From: Rhodococcus sp. OK302
GTDB lineage: Bacteria; Actinomycetota; Actinomycetes; Mycobacteriales; Mycobacteriaceae
DNA length: 64,000 nt
Direction of reading: 5' to 3'
Assembly (NCBI RefSeq): GCF_002245895.1
Contig: NZ_NPJZ01000001.1
Coordinates: 4,457,501 to 4,521,500 of the forward strand
Shown: piece by piece, positions 29,681-38,189 of the stretch
Numbering within the stretch: the stretch's first letter is position 1
Layout of the letters: the number at the start of each line of letters is the position of its first letter
The notes under the pieces: model-generated
Databases searched by the model: none
Seen by the model: the letters and a program-made list of their open reading frames with translations, nothing else
What the model was told of the DNA's origin: nothing
Translations under genes and position numbers: made by a program

Positions 29681-29715
29681 GACGCCCTCTCCTGTGAAAT
29701 CCAGGAGAGGGCGTC
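29681..29715. terminator. Terminator hairpin after the metallohydrolase gene
   Basis: GACGCCCTCTCCTG (29681-29694) pairs perfectly with CAGGAGAGGGCGTC (29702-29715) around a seven-base loop. It separates this gene from the convergent alpha/beta hydrolase. Confidence 0.82.
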
Positions 29716-29743
29716 ATCGGAAACTACTTCCGAGGATTTTTGA

Positions 29744-30865
29744 CTAGATCGACGCTCCGAAACGCTTTTCAATCCACGCTGCAGTCAGGTCGGCAAGCTC
29801 GTCACGAGCGCCCGGGGTCAGGAAGTAGTGATCCGCTTCCAACTCGTGGAACTCCTTGTCCTGCGCTCCGATCAACCCGCGGATCGCCTCGGCATCGCTG
29901 GGAAACACACCGGTGTCCTGCACACCGTTAACCACGAGCGAGGGAACAGTGATGTTGGGCAGGTGCGCAACCGCCCGAGTCTGAGAGTCCTCGAGACTCC
30001 ACAGCGACAACCACGTCCTCAATGTGCACGCCGAGGCAATTCCGAACACCGAGCGGTTCGCCCGCTCCGGAATGCCGGCGTAGCAAAGATTCGCCTTGCG
30101 ATTGGTGGGTTCGAGGGTGGGATCGACCATCCGCGGATCGGCCCAGGTTCGGAATACCGAAAACGGCCGGTCGTGGTAGCCCGCCGCCGTGATCCGCTCG
30201 AACTCCGCCTTCACCCATCCTGTGATTCGGTGATTGCGGGCAACCTGAGCAGCACGGTAGCGCTCTACGAACTCAGCGCTGTACGCAGGCCCGTTGTCCG
30301 GATTGAACAAGTCGAGAGACGAATCCGTCGCCAATGGATCATTCTCATCGGTGACCGAACCATCCATCCACGAAGTAAGCACATCGGGCCGCCCCAGGTG
30401 GGCTGCGGTCGAGATATACGCGTCACCGGCCGGAAGGTTTTCGACACCAGCCGCCAAGGACATTCCGGGCAACGGCGTGATACTCGGTGCCACAGCCTGG
30501 GACTGGTAGGCAGCCATGAGCGAGCCACCACCCGAGTTGCCGAGCAGGATGACGTTCTCCACACCGGCTTCCTCACGTAGCCAGCGAACACCCACTCCAA
30601 TGTCGGTGAGGGCGTAGTCCAGGATGAACCGCGCCTCGTCTCCACGGAACCGGGTATTCCAGCCGAGGAAGCCGATCCCCCGTTCTGCCAGATAATCCGC
30701 CATGTAGTGCTCGGAGAAGTCGATTTGGTAGTGCGTCGCGATAACGGCCGTCTTCGGGCGTGTTCCGGCCCGCCGGTGATAGAGCCCTTGACACGGGTGT
30801 CCACCCGCGCCCATACGGGGAAGGTTGAGACTCGGCAGTCCGACAAAGGTGCGTTCGATAGCCAC
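29744..30865 (-). CDS. Alpha/beta hydrolase of the catabolic island
   Basis: Hydrolase of 373 residues, probably cytoplasmic (no signal peptide). Visible parts are AVIATHYQIDFSEHYMADYLAERGIGFLGWNTRF (ends only: AVIATHYQIDFSEHYMADYL), the nucleophile elbow LLGNSGGGSLMAAYQ, and the late SLVVNGVQDTGVFPSDAEAI (Asp) and ELEADHYFLTPGAR (His) segments. The natural ester, lactone or C-C substrate is unknown. The GTG start at 30865 follows AAGGAG by five bases. Its promoter overlaps an operator-like palindrome (30882-30901) shared with two other genes of the island, so it is probably controlled by the adjoining TetR regulator. Confidence 0.82.
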   Translation of the reverse strand: MAIERTFVGLPSLNLPRMGAGGHPCQGLYHRRAGTRPKTAVIATHYQIDFSEHYMADYLAERGIGFLGWNTRFRGDEARFILDYALTDIGVGVRWLREEAGVENVILLGNSGGGSLMAAYQSQAVAPSITPLPGMSLAAGVENLPAGDAYISTAAHLGRPDVLTSWMDGSVTDENDPLATDSSLDLFNPDNGPAYSAEFVERYRAAQVARNHRITGWVKAEFERITAAGYHDRPFSVFRTWADPRMVDPTLEPTNRKANLCYAGIPERANRSVFGIASACTLRTWLSLWSLEDSQTRAVAHLPNITVPSLVVNGVQDTGVFPSDAEAIRGLIGAQDKEFHELEADHYFLTPGARDELADLTAAWIEKRFGASI

Positions 30866-30881
30866 TACGACTCCTTGTTTA

Positions 30882-30928
30882 TAAATCTGGGTTCAGATTT
30901 AGTATCACGGCGTCGAGCTATATGTCCA
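30882..30928 (-). promoter_or_regulatory. Island operator 1 with promoter of the hydrolase gene
   Basis: The palindrome TAAATCTGGGTTCAGATTTA (30882-30901; 8-base arms, 4-base centre) begins at the end of the -10 box. On the minus strand TGGACA (30928-30923), 16 bases, GATACT (30906-30901) form the promoter. The same palindrome occurs before the VOC gene (31655-31674) and before the small membrane protein gene (44923-44942). Confidence 0.78.
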
Positions 30929-30934
30929 TACCTT

Positions 30935-31552
30935 TCACTCCCGCCAATACACGGCGCGGAACCAGATTTCGGTCAACGTCGCGATACATGCCTCGTCATC
31001 CACGCCGGCGGCACCCCCGTTGGCCAACTTCTCGTAACTGAACATATTCAGCATCCCGACGATCGCCGTAGCCGTGAGACGAGGATCGACGCCCGGGCAG
31101 TAGCCCCGCTCCTGCGCTCGGACAACTTCCTCGGTGATGCCGGAAATAGCCTCCTCGCAAAGTTCGTCCCAGACTCGGGCGAAGTCATCGTTGACCATGG
31201 CGAGCTGAAAAACCCCCACCATCTCCGCGAGTCGCTCCCGGTATGTCTCCCAGTGCGCCCTGGCCGACGCCTCCACACGCTGCCGCGGTTCGCGGCCGAC
31301 CAACTTCCGGTTGGCCTGCGCGCGCACACGCGCGTCCACCTGGAACTGACGTGCCCAGCTCTCGAGCAACGCCTCTTTGGAGTCGTAGTAGTTGTAGAAC
31401 GACGCCGGCGACCTTCCCGCTTCCGCGAGGATGTCGGCCACCCGCATCTTGAGGAAACCCTTTTTCGCAATCACCTTTCGGGCAGCAGCGTCGATCGCTT
31501 CCAGCGTTTCGCGGCCCCGCTTCGTCGGTCGCGGCTTCTCGGAACCAGTCAT
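30935..31552 (-). CDS. TetR-family regulator of the catabolic island
   Basis: 205 residues. The helix-turn-helix lies at about residues 14-63 (ETLEAIDAAARKVIAKKGFL, VADILAEAGRSPASFYNYYDSKEALLESW). The C-terminal part (VEASARAHWETYRERLAEMVGVFQLAM onward) is a TetR_C-type ligand domain with a hydrophobic end. It stands between the hydrolase and VOC genes, each preceded by a related palindrome, and a third palindrome lies 13 kb away before the importer operon. The simplest reading is that this protein represses all three until the substrate or its CoA ester binds. Confidence 0.87.
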   Translation of the reverse strand: MTGSEKPRPTKRGRETLEAIDAAARKVIAKKGFLKMRVADILAEAGRSPASFYNYYDSKEALLESWARQFQVDARVRAQANRKLVGREPRQRVEASARAHWETYRERLAEMVGVFQLAMVNDDFARVWDELCEEAISGITEEVVRAQERGYCPGVDPRLTATAIVGMLNMFSYEKLANGGAAGVDDEACIATLTEIWFRAVYWRE

Positions 31553-31643
31553 GTGCGCACCCTTTCACGGCAGCCGTAGATCGTCAGCCGTCTTTCTACA
31601 CCAGAACCGCACCATGGCCGCGCACACGCGCCGCAAACAACCA

Positions 31644-31674
31644 TTGTCCGTATATGAATCTGATGTTAGAGTCA
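31644..31674 (+). promoter_or_regulatory. Island operator 2 with promoter of the VOC gene
   Basis: TTGTCC (31644-31649), 17 bases, TAGAGT (31667-31672) form a promoter. TGAATCTGATGTTAGAGTCA (31655-31674) overlaps its spacer and -10 box and matches operator 1 at 14 of 20 positions, the left half TGAATCTG being best. It is the most degenerate of the three sites. Confidence 0.6.
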
Positions 31675-31700
31675 GTTCTTCGCCCTCGAAAGGATGTCTC

Positions 31701-32267
31701 ATGAGCACACCCCGTTTCGAAGTACGCGGCTTCAACCACGTCGCGCTCGTCTGCTCGGATATGGAAAGGACCGTCGACTTCTACACGAATATCCTCGGCT
31801 TCCCCCTCGTGAAAACCGTCGATCTTCCCGACGGCATCGGACAACACTTCTTCTTCGACGTCGGCAACGGCAACTCCCTCGCGTTCTTCTGGTTCACCGA
31901 TGCTCCCGACGGTGTTCCGGGCATCTCCGCGCCCGTCGAGAAGCCCGGCTTCGGCGAATGGACGAGTGCCGTGAGCTCCCTCAATCACATCGCGTTCGAC
32001 GTCCCTCCCGAGAAGTTTCAGGACTACCGCCAAAAGCTGAAGGAATCAGGTGTCCGGGTAGGCCCACTCGTGAACCACGACGACAGCCCGTCCCAGATAG
32101 CGACCGAGATGCACGACGGCGTGTACGTCCGCTCGTTCTACTTTCAAGACCCCGACGGCATTCTCCTCGAGTTTGCGTGCTGGATGCGCGCCTTCGGTCC
32201 GCACGACGTCTCACACACGCCGCGGACTGCAGCGGACCGCCGTAAGCCCGTAGCTGTCAACGACTGA
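31701..32267 (+). CDS. VOC-superfamily protein (glyoxalase/extradiol dioxygenase fold)
   Basis: 188-residue protein with two paired beta-alpha-beta3 modules. Metal-ligand positions of the family are likely His in [11 protein letters not shown], His in [11 protein letters not shown], and Glu in [12 protein letters not shown]; the fourth is not certain. It could be a small dioxygenase, an epimerase or a lyase; the sequence does not decide this. The ATG at 31701 has AAAGGATG upstream. The LeuC-like gene follows 17 bases later, so the two form an operon under operator 2. Confidence 0.78.
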   Translation: MSTPRFEVRGFNHVALVCSDMERTVDFYTNILGFPLVKTVDLPDGIGQHFFFDVGNGNSLAFFWFTDAPDGVPGISAPVEKPGFGEWTSAVSSLNHIAFDVPPEKFQDYRQKLKESGVRVGPLVNHDDSPSQIATEMHDGVYVRSFYFQDPDGILLEFACWMRAFGPHDVSHTPRTAADRRKPVAVND

Positions 32268-32284
32268 AGATGAAAGGACGGGCC

Positions 32285-33685
32285 GTGGCGCCGCGCACCC
32301 TGTTCGACAAGCTCTGGGACGAGCACGTTGTCGTTCGCGGCGACACCAGTCCCGATCTGCTCTACGTCGACCTGCACTTGCTCCATGAAATGACGTCCCC
32401 GCAAGCTTTCGAGGGACTCCGGGCCGCGGGCCGACCAGTCCGTCGGCCCGATCTGACGATGGCGACCGAGGACCACAACGTACCCACCACCGGACCTGGG
32501 TCGCCGGTCTCGGATCCACTGAGCCGACTGCAATTGGAGTTGGTTCGACGCAACTGCGCGGCGTTCGGTGTGCCGCACAACCCCATGGGCTCGGCCGGCA
32601 ACGGCATCGTTCACGTCATCGGGCCCGAGCAGGGCCTGACGCAACCCGGTCTGACAATCGTGTGCGGCGACTCGCACACCTCCACCCACGGAGCCTTCGG
32701 AGCACTTGCCTTCGGGATCGGAACAAGTCAGGTCGAGCACGTCCTGGCAACACAAACGCTCCAGATGGAGCGACCGAAGTCGATGCAAGTGCGTATCGAC
32801 GGTGACCTCGACCCCGGTGTGAGCGCAAAAGACCTCGCCCTGCACGTCGTTCGCGCCCTAGGCCCCAACGGTGGCGCCGGGAGCGTCATCGAATACCGCG
32901 GAAACGCGATCCGTGCGCTCAGCATGGAACAGCGAATGACCTTGTGCAACATGACCATCGAATGCGGTGCGCGCGGCGGCTTGGTTGAACCTGACGACGT
33001 GACTTTTGCCTACCTACGCGGCCGCAAACACGCTCCGGCAGGTGCCCGGTGGAACGAAGCGCTCGCATATTGGCAGACACTGCGCACTGACGACGACGCT
33101 CAATTCGACCGCACCCGGATACTATCCGCGGCTGACATCTCCCCGACCGTCACCTGGGGCACCATCCCCAGCCACTCGATCTCGTTGGACGGCGTTGTCC
33201 CGTCCCCTGACGAGTACACCGACCCAGCCGAGCGCGAAGCTGCGACTCGCGCTCTGGAATACATGGATCTGAAACCAGGAACTCCGATGCGCGACATCGC
33301 AATTGACACGGTCTTCATCGGGTCCTGCACCAACGGGCGGCTTGAAGACCTACGTGCGGCGGCGCAGGTAATCACCAACCGAACAGTTGCTCCCGGCGTC
33401 CGAGCGCTCGTGGTCCCCGGCTCGCGCGCCGTCGCGGCCGCTGCCGAAGCAGAGGGACTCGACCGGATCTTCACCCAGGCAGGATTTCTGTGGCGCTCCG
33501 CCGGCTGTTCGATGTGCACCGCAATGAATCCGGACGCACTGGGTCCCGGACAACGCTCGGCGTCGACGACCAATCGAAACTTCGAGGGTCGCCAAGGTCC
33601 GGGTGCACGAACTCACCTGGTGTCACCTGTGGTGGCAGCGATGACAGCCGTTCGCGGCCGACTCAGCGGTCCTGGGGACTGCTGA
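32285..33685 (+). CDS. LeuC-like (aconitase family) hydro-lyase large subunit
   Basis: Fe-S isomerase/dehydratase resembling the large subunit of isopropylmalate dehydratase, 466 residues. It begins [17 protein letters not shown] and has [30 protein letters not shown] [20 protein letters not shown], and the cluster cysteines in [14 protein letters not shown] and [16 protein letters not shown] 32285 follows AAAGGA. Unlike biosynthetic leuCD, no small subunit (LeuD) follows: the next gene is convergent. It may therefore use a LeuD encoded elsewhere and act on a malate or tartrate-like acid in this island. Confidence 0.87.
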   Translation: MAPRTLFDKLWDEHVVVRGDTSPDLLYVDLHLLHEMTSPQAFEGLRAAGRPVRRPDLTMATEDHNVPTTGPGSPVSDPLSRLQLELVRRNCAAFGVPHNPMGSAGNGIVHVIGPEQGLTQPGLTIVCGDSHTSTHGAFGALAFGIGTSQVEHVLATQTLQMERPKSMQVRIDGDLDPGVSAKDLALHVVRALGPNGGAGSVIEYRGNAIRALSMEQRMTLCNMTIECGARGGLVEPDDVTFAYLRGRKHAPAGARWNEALAYWQTLRTDDDAQFDRTRILSAADISPTVTWGTIPSHSISLDGVVPSPDEYTDPAEREAATRALEYMDLKPGTPMRDIAIDTVFIGSCTNGRLEDLRAAAQVITNRTVAPGVRALVVPGSRAVAAAAEAEGLDRIFTQAGFLWRSAGCSMCTAMNPDALGPGQRSASTTNRNFEGRQGPGARTHLVSPVVAAMTAVRGRLSGPGDC

Positions 33686-33704
33686 ACCGGCCGCGGCAAC
33701 CAAC

Positions 33705-34649
33705 TCAGCTGCCGGGACGGACCCCGAAACCTGCCTCGCGGGTCCGGACCAGCGCAACCAGAGTCGCGTTTACCGGAGCGAGGCGGCCAACCTTGGCCGC
33801 CTCGCGGGGAATGGCACCGTTGATCAATGCGATCTCACTGACCCGTCCAGCTTCGTGATCGAGCAACGCTGACGGCTTCGCCGCGGGCATTCTCGCCCCG
33901 AAATCGCGTACGAACGCGACCGGGTCCCCCACGTCGATGGCGATGCCGCGGGCCTTCGCGACCTCCCAGGCCTCGATCGCCGCAGCCTGGCTGACCGGGC
34001 CCATCTCGTCGTGATCGAGCACCTCTCCCACGGTCAGACCGGTCAACGCACACGGAGCACTGTAGGCCACGTTGCAGATCAGCTTCTCCCACTGCATCGC
34101 AGCGATGTCGTCGACGGCCAATGCGTCGAAACCCGCTGTCCGCCAGGCCTCGGCAACCCGGTCCACGACCGCGAACGAGAGATCGCCGTAGGCCCCGAAC
34201 CGCATCGCCCTCATCGCGTTGTGGTTCACCTGGCCGGGGGCGACAAGCGACGCACCGAAACCACTGGCAATGCCTACTGCGAGTCGGTCCGCCCCCACAT
34301 GCCGGGCGACCTCGTCGGCTGATCCCAGACCGTTCTGAATTGTCAGCACCACTGTGTCGTCGCCGATCAGGCTGCCGAGTGAGGCCGCCGCGGCCGGGAC
34401 ATCGGAGGCCTTCACCGCCAGAATCACCAGATCGACCACCTCGTCCGGGATCGCCGAGAAAGCGCGTATCGACGCCACCTGCTCCCCGTCCGGACCGGAG
34501 ATTCGCAGTCCCGAGGTTGCGATGGCGTTGACATGATCCACCCAGCGGTCCACCACCAACACGTCGTGACCGGCAGTGGAGAGCCTGCCCGCATAGACGG
34601 AACCCATTGCGCCGCAGCCGACTACAGCAACTTTCATTCGCGCAGTCAT
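33705..34649 (-). CDS. 2-dehydropantoate 2-reductase (ApbA/PanE)-like protein
   Basis: NADP-dependent reductase family, 314 residues. The Rossmann motif VAVVGCGAMGSVYAGRLSTAG lies at the N-terminus, followed by ILAVKASDVPAAA, TIQNGLGSADEVARHVG (conserved NG), and a helical C-terminal domain with WEKLICNVAYSAPCALTGLTVGE (active-site Lys). Biosynthesis of pantothenate needs only one PanE, and this copy sits in a catabolic operon, so another 2-oxo acid substrate is likely. The ATG at 34649 overlaps the dehydratase stop; a second ATG at 34637 is also possible. Confidence 0.83.
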   Translation of the reverse strand: MTARMKVAVVGCGAMGSVYAGRLSTAGHDVLVVDRWVDHVNAIATSGLRISGPDGEQVASIRAFSAIPDEVVDLVILAVKASDVPAAAASLGSLIGDDTVVLTIQNGLGSADEVARHVGADRLAVGIASGFGASLVAPGQVNHNAMRAMRFGAYGDLSFAVVDRVAEAWRTAGFDALAVDDIAAMQWEKLICNVAYSAPCALTGLTVGEVLDHDEMGPVSQAAAIEAWEVAKARGIAIDVGDPVAFVRDFGARMPAAKPSALLDHEAGRVSEIALINGAIPREAAKVGRLAPVNATLVALVRTREAGFGVRPGS

Positions 34650-35812
34650 GCCACCAACCCCGCAATCCTCTCAGCCAGACCCGACTTTGCCTCCAGCCCG
34701 AACCCAGGGTTGTCAGCGGGCCGAATCAGGCCGTCTGCCAACACACAGTCCTCGCTGTAACCGCCGAACGGCTCGAACACACCCGGATATGCCTCACAGC
34801 CGCCCAACCCCAACCCGACGACGATATGGAGGTTCATCAGGTGGCCACCGTGTGGCATCGCGGAGGTCCGGTCGAATCCACGCTCTTCCATGAGCGCGAT
34901 CATGGCCGCGTACTCGGTCAGCCCGTAGCTCAGTCCCGCGTCCATCTGGAGGATGTCACGGTCGGGCCGAAGTCCGCCGAATCGGAGAAGATTACCGACG
35001 TCCTGCGTGGAGAACAGATTCTCGCCCGTTGCGATGACTCCGTCGTATGCCTGCGTCAGTTCGCTGTACAGGGCGTAGTCGAGTGGATCTACCGCCTCTT
35101 CGTACCAGCGCAGCCCGTACGGCGCGAGGGCCTCGGCGTACTTCAGGGCCTGTCCGCGGTCGAAGCGGCCGTTCGCGTCGACCGCCAGATGGCGGCCGCT
35201 TCCGGTGACCTCGATGGCCGCCTCGATCCGTCGCAAGTCCTCGCCGAGTTCGAGTCCGCCGATCTTGATCTTGACGCTCGGGTATCCCGCAGCGAGATAC
35301 CCGGCGATCTCCTCGCGCAGCCGACCCAGATCGTCGACATCTTGGTAGTAGCCACCGGCAGCGTAGACCGGTGCCCCCGACGCCAGCGGCGTCCGATCAT
35401 GGGCTCGAGCGATCGTCTGATACACCGGTTCATCGTGGTATTTGGCGAGCAGATCCCACACGGCCAGCTCGATCGCACTCGCTGCCGCAGCGCGGTCGCC
35501 GTGACCGCCTGGCTTCTCGTCCGTCAGAGCGCACCGCAGGACCCGAGCGGGATCCAACAGGCCCGTAGTCGACGACAGGAGCGTGTCCGGGTCTGCCTCG
35601 AGCACCCGCGGAATCATCCGTTCACGCAGGATGCCGCCCTGCGAGTGGCGACCGATCGAATTGAATGCAACACCCACCAACGGACGCCCGTTGCGCACCG
35701 TGTCAGTGAAAACGGCAACAAGGGAGACCTTGTGCTTGTCGAAGCTGACTACTGCGTTCGAAATGGCGCCGGCGAGCGGGACATCAAGCTCGCGGATCTC
35801 GGTGATCCTCAA
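34646..35812 (-). CDS. Enolase-superfamily dehydratase, D-tartrate dehydratase (TarD)-like
   Basis: Mandelate racemase/muconate lactonising enzyme family, 388 residues. Blocks agree closely with what I remember of Bradyrhizobium TarD (389 residues): FNSIGRHSQGGILRERMIPR, EKPGGHG, VYAAGGYY, catalytic KIKIGG (about 185), the metal ligands in AVDANGRF (about 213), YEEAVDPLDYAL (about 240) and TGENLFS (about 266), and the base PHGGH (about 323). TarD dehydrates D-tartrate to oxaloacetate. Here an exact substrate is unproven; another 2,3-dihydroxy acid is possible. It follows the GntR gene by 19 bases. Confidence 0.85.
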   Translation of the reverse strand: MRITEIRELDVPLAGAISNAVVSFDKHKVSLVAVFTDTVRNGRPLVGVAFNSIGRHSQGGILRERMIPRVLEADPDTLLSSTTGLLDPARVLRCALTDEKPGGHGDRAAAASAIELAVWDLLAKYHDEPVYQTIARAHDRTPLASGAPVYAAGGYYQDVDDLGRLREEIAGYLAAGYPSVKIKIGGLELGEDLRRIEAAIEVTGSGRHLAVDANGRFDRGQALKYAEALAPYGLRWYEEAVDPLDYALYSELTQAYDGVIATGENLFSTQDVGNLLRFGGLRPDRDILQMDAGLSYGLTEYAAMIALMEERGFDRTSAMPHGGHLMNLHIVVGLGLGGCEAYPGVFEPFGGYSEDCVLADGLIRPADNPGFGLEAKSGLAERIAGLVA

Positions 35813-35831
35813 TTTTCCTCCATAGCTTTTC

Positions 35832-36557
35832 TCAACGCTGCCGGTGCATCGACACGTTGAAATCGAAACGGTCGCCCGGGTGAATGGACACAGTTACCTG
35901 AGCCACGGCCCCCGAACTCTCGACATATCGGCGGGTAATTTCGAGGCACGGCGAACCGGCCTCGGCATGCAACAGCTCGGCGAGGTCTTTCGGCAGGGCG
36001 CACGCACGGATGCGCTGCTCGACTCGATCAGTCAGGCGTCCGGTGCATCTCTCGACAATCTCGTTGATTAGCCCGTCGGGGCGTTCGAGGCGGTCCCCTA
36101 CGGTGGCGGCGACATCGGGATCGAGGTACACGTCGGTGTGGCACACCGGGCTTTCCTCACCAAGATCACCGAGCCGCAACATACTGATCCGAGTCCACGG
36201 ATCACCGGCCTGACCGCCGATCCGGTCGACCAACGACTGATCGGCAACCACATCGTCCCGCGACAACACCAGCCGTCGGGTCTCGACCGAGTACTGCAGA
36301 AGATCATTCATATTCGTCACGGTGCGCGTATATCCGCTGGTCGGCTGTACAGACTCGACAGTTGTTCCAATCTTGCGTCGACGGGACACCATGCCCACGC
36401 TCTCCAGGGAACCCAGCGCCGAGCGAACCGTAGCCCGGGACACCGCATAGCTGTCGGCGAGCTTCATCTCGGTGGGCAATTTCGAGCCCACCGGGTAAGA
36501 CCCGTCCTCGATCCGCAAGGCTAGCGAACGCGCCACCTCTTCATACCGTGCAACCAT
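35832..36557 (-). CDS. GntR-family (HutC/UTRA) transcriptional regulator
   Basis: N-terminal winged helix (EEVARSLALRIEDGSYPVGS, LPTEMKLADSYAVSRATVRSALGSLESVG) and C-terminal UTRA ligand domain (YLDPDVAATVGDRLERPDGL to LEITRRYVESSGAVAQVTVS). 241 residues from the ATG at 36557, which follows GGGGAGAAGGA; a start at 36587 would have no such signal. It lies inside the minus-strand operon, between the second acyl-CoA synthetase and the dehydratase. It probably adds substrate-specific control of the downstream dehydratase and reductase genes. Confidence 0.86.
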   Translation of the reverse strand: MVARYEEVARSLALRIEDGSYPVGSKLPTEMKLADSYAVSRATVRSALGSLESVGMVSRRRKIGTTVESVQPTSGYTRTVTNMNDLLQYSVETRRLVLSRDDVVADQSLVDRIGGQAGDPWTRISMLRLGDLGEESPVCHTDVYLDPDVAATVGDRLERPDGLINEIVERCTGRLTDRVEQRIRACALPKDLAELLHAEAGSPCLEITRRYVESSGAVAQVTVSIHPGDRFDFNVSMHRQR

Positions 36558-36587
36558 AATTTTCCTTCTCCCCCTGATCGCGGGCAA

Positions 36588-38138
36588 TCATGCGATCCCC
36601 CGAACATGTCCCGCCCAGAAGGGCCGGCGCAGTTCACGTTTGAGGAGTTTGCCGCTGGGGTTGCGCGGTAGTACCGAGACGATGTCGACTGATGTGGGGC
36701 ACTTGTAATGTGCCAGATTCTCCCGACAGTAGGCGATCACTTCGTTCACATCCAAGTCGTCTCCGACCGGCACGACCACGGCTTTGACCGTCTCACCCCA
36801 GCGTTTGTCGGGTACCCCGATAACGGCGGCGTCCCGTACGCCGGTATGAGCCATGAGCACGTTCTCCACCTCCACCGGATACACGTTCTCACCACCGGAC
36901 ACGATCATGTCCTTGACACGGTCGCAGAGAAACAGATATCCGTCCTCGTCGAGGTAGCCCGCGTCACCGGTCCGGAACCAACCGTCGGGGCTGAGCACCG
37001 CAGCAAGTTCGTCGGGCTGGTTGCGATAGCCCGTCAGCACCATCTCGCTACGCGTCCACACTTCACCAGTAGTCCCGACCGAAACACTCTCCCCACTGAC
37101 CGGGTCGAAGATGCCCATCTCGACGCAGGACAGGGGTCGACCGGCCGAGGCCAATCGCGCGCCACCGTTACGGTGATCATGGGCATCGAGAATTGTTATG
37201 GGACCACAAGTTTCAGTCATGCCATACCCCTGCATGAGGTCACAGCCAAACACATCCTGAGCCTCCGCCGCGATGGTGGGCGACATCGGGGAGCCACCGT
37301 AGATCAACGTCCGCAGCTCTGGGTACGTCGACTTCCGTGCACTCTCGTGCTCGACCAACATCTGCACCACCGCCGGCACGGTCAGGGCATGGTTGACCGC
37401 ACCCCCGGCAAGTACCTGCAGCACCAACTCCGGGCGTATATCCAACACATGGTGCGAGCCGGCACCGCGACCCAGACAAAAGAAAATCCATCCCGTGCCG
37501 GAAATATGGAAGTTCGGTGCCGGAACCATGACTACGTCTCCCGGCCGGATCTGCCACGGAGGGTTGGACGCGAGGTTGGCGGCAAGCGCACGGTTGGACA
37601 ACTGCACGCCCTTGGGACGGCCGGAGGTTCCCGATGTGTAGACCATGAGCACAACGTCGTCCGGGCCTGCACTCGGCGCGACGGGCTCATCCGACCACTG
37701 CGCCAGCCACTGTTCGAAGTCCTGTGACTGCGCGCCCCTCACGAGAAGTCGGGAGCGGCCGTCCTCCGGCACCGGATGTCCCATCAGCGGCATGAACTCG
37801 GCCTCGACCACGATCACGTCAAGGTCCGCATCCGTAACGATCTCTTGCATCTCCCGACGACTCAGCCGCCAATTCAATGGCACTGCATAGCCTTTCACCA
37901 GCGAGGCTGCAGCCATCACCTCACCCCACGAGACGGCACTCTTGCCCACAAATCCCACACCGCGCACATGAACGCTCGCCGACTCCAGGGCACCGAAACC
38001 GGTGGCGAGTCGACTACTACGCCGATACCACTCGGAGAAGGTACGTGCGGCGACACCCTCAACGGCGATCCCGGGTGAGTCCGGCAGTTCCTGCGCCCAA
38101 TGCTCGAGCATCCGTCCGATCGAATGATGGTGGTCCAT
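36588..38138 (-). CDS. Acyl-CoA synthetase (AMP-binding), first of two
   Basis: ATP-dependent carboxylic acid:CoA ligase of 516 residues. The A3 P-loop is VLMVYTSGTSGRPKGVQLS, A5 is MQGYGMTETCGPITI, the A8 hinge is GWFRTGDAGYLDEDGYLFLCDRVKDMI, and the A10 lysine is in NPSGKLLKREL. All catalytic motifs are intact. The wide match to long- or medium-chain and aromatic acid ligases does not fix the substrate. It lies 51 bases after the other synthetase gene, so the pair may activate two acids of one pathway or be specialised for different chain lengths. Confidence 0.88.
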   Translation of the reverse strand: MDHHHSIGRMLEHWAQELPDSPGIAVEGVAARTFSEWYRRSSRLATGFGALESASVHVRGVGFVGKSAVSWGEVMAAASLVKGYAVPLNWRLSRREMQEIVTDADLDVIVVEAEFMPLMGHPVPEDGRSRLLVRGAQSQDFEQWLAQWSDEPVAPSAGPDDVVLMVYTSGTSGRPKGVQLSNRALAANLASNPPWQIRPGDVVMVPAPNFHISGTGWIFFCLGRGAGSHHVLDIRPELVLQVLAGGAVNHALTVPAVVQMLVEHESARKSTYPELRTLIYGGSPMSPTIAAEAQDVFGCDLMQGYGMTETCGPITILDAHDHRNGGARLASAGRPLSCVEMGIFDPVSGESVSVGTTGEVWTRSEMVLTGYRNQPDELAAVLSPDGWFRTGDAGYLDEDGYLFLCDRVKDMIVSGGENVYPVEVENVLMAHTGVRDAAVIGVPDKRWGETVKAVVVPVGDDLDVNEVIAYCRENLAHYKCPTSVDIVSVLPRNPSGKLLKRELRRPFWAGHVRGIA

Positions 38139-38189
38139 ATTCTCCTCCTACTCTTGTACTCCTGGCCTGCACTCCCGGCTAACGGCCGT

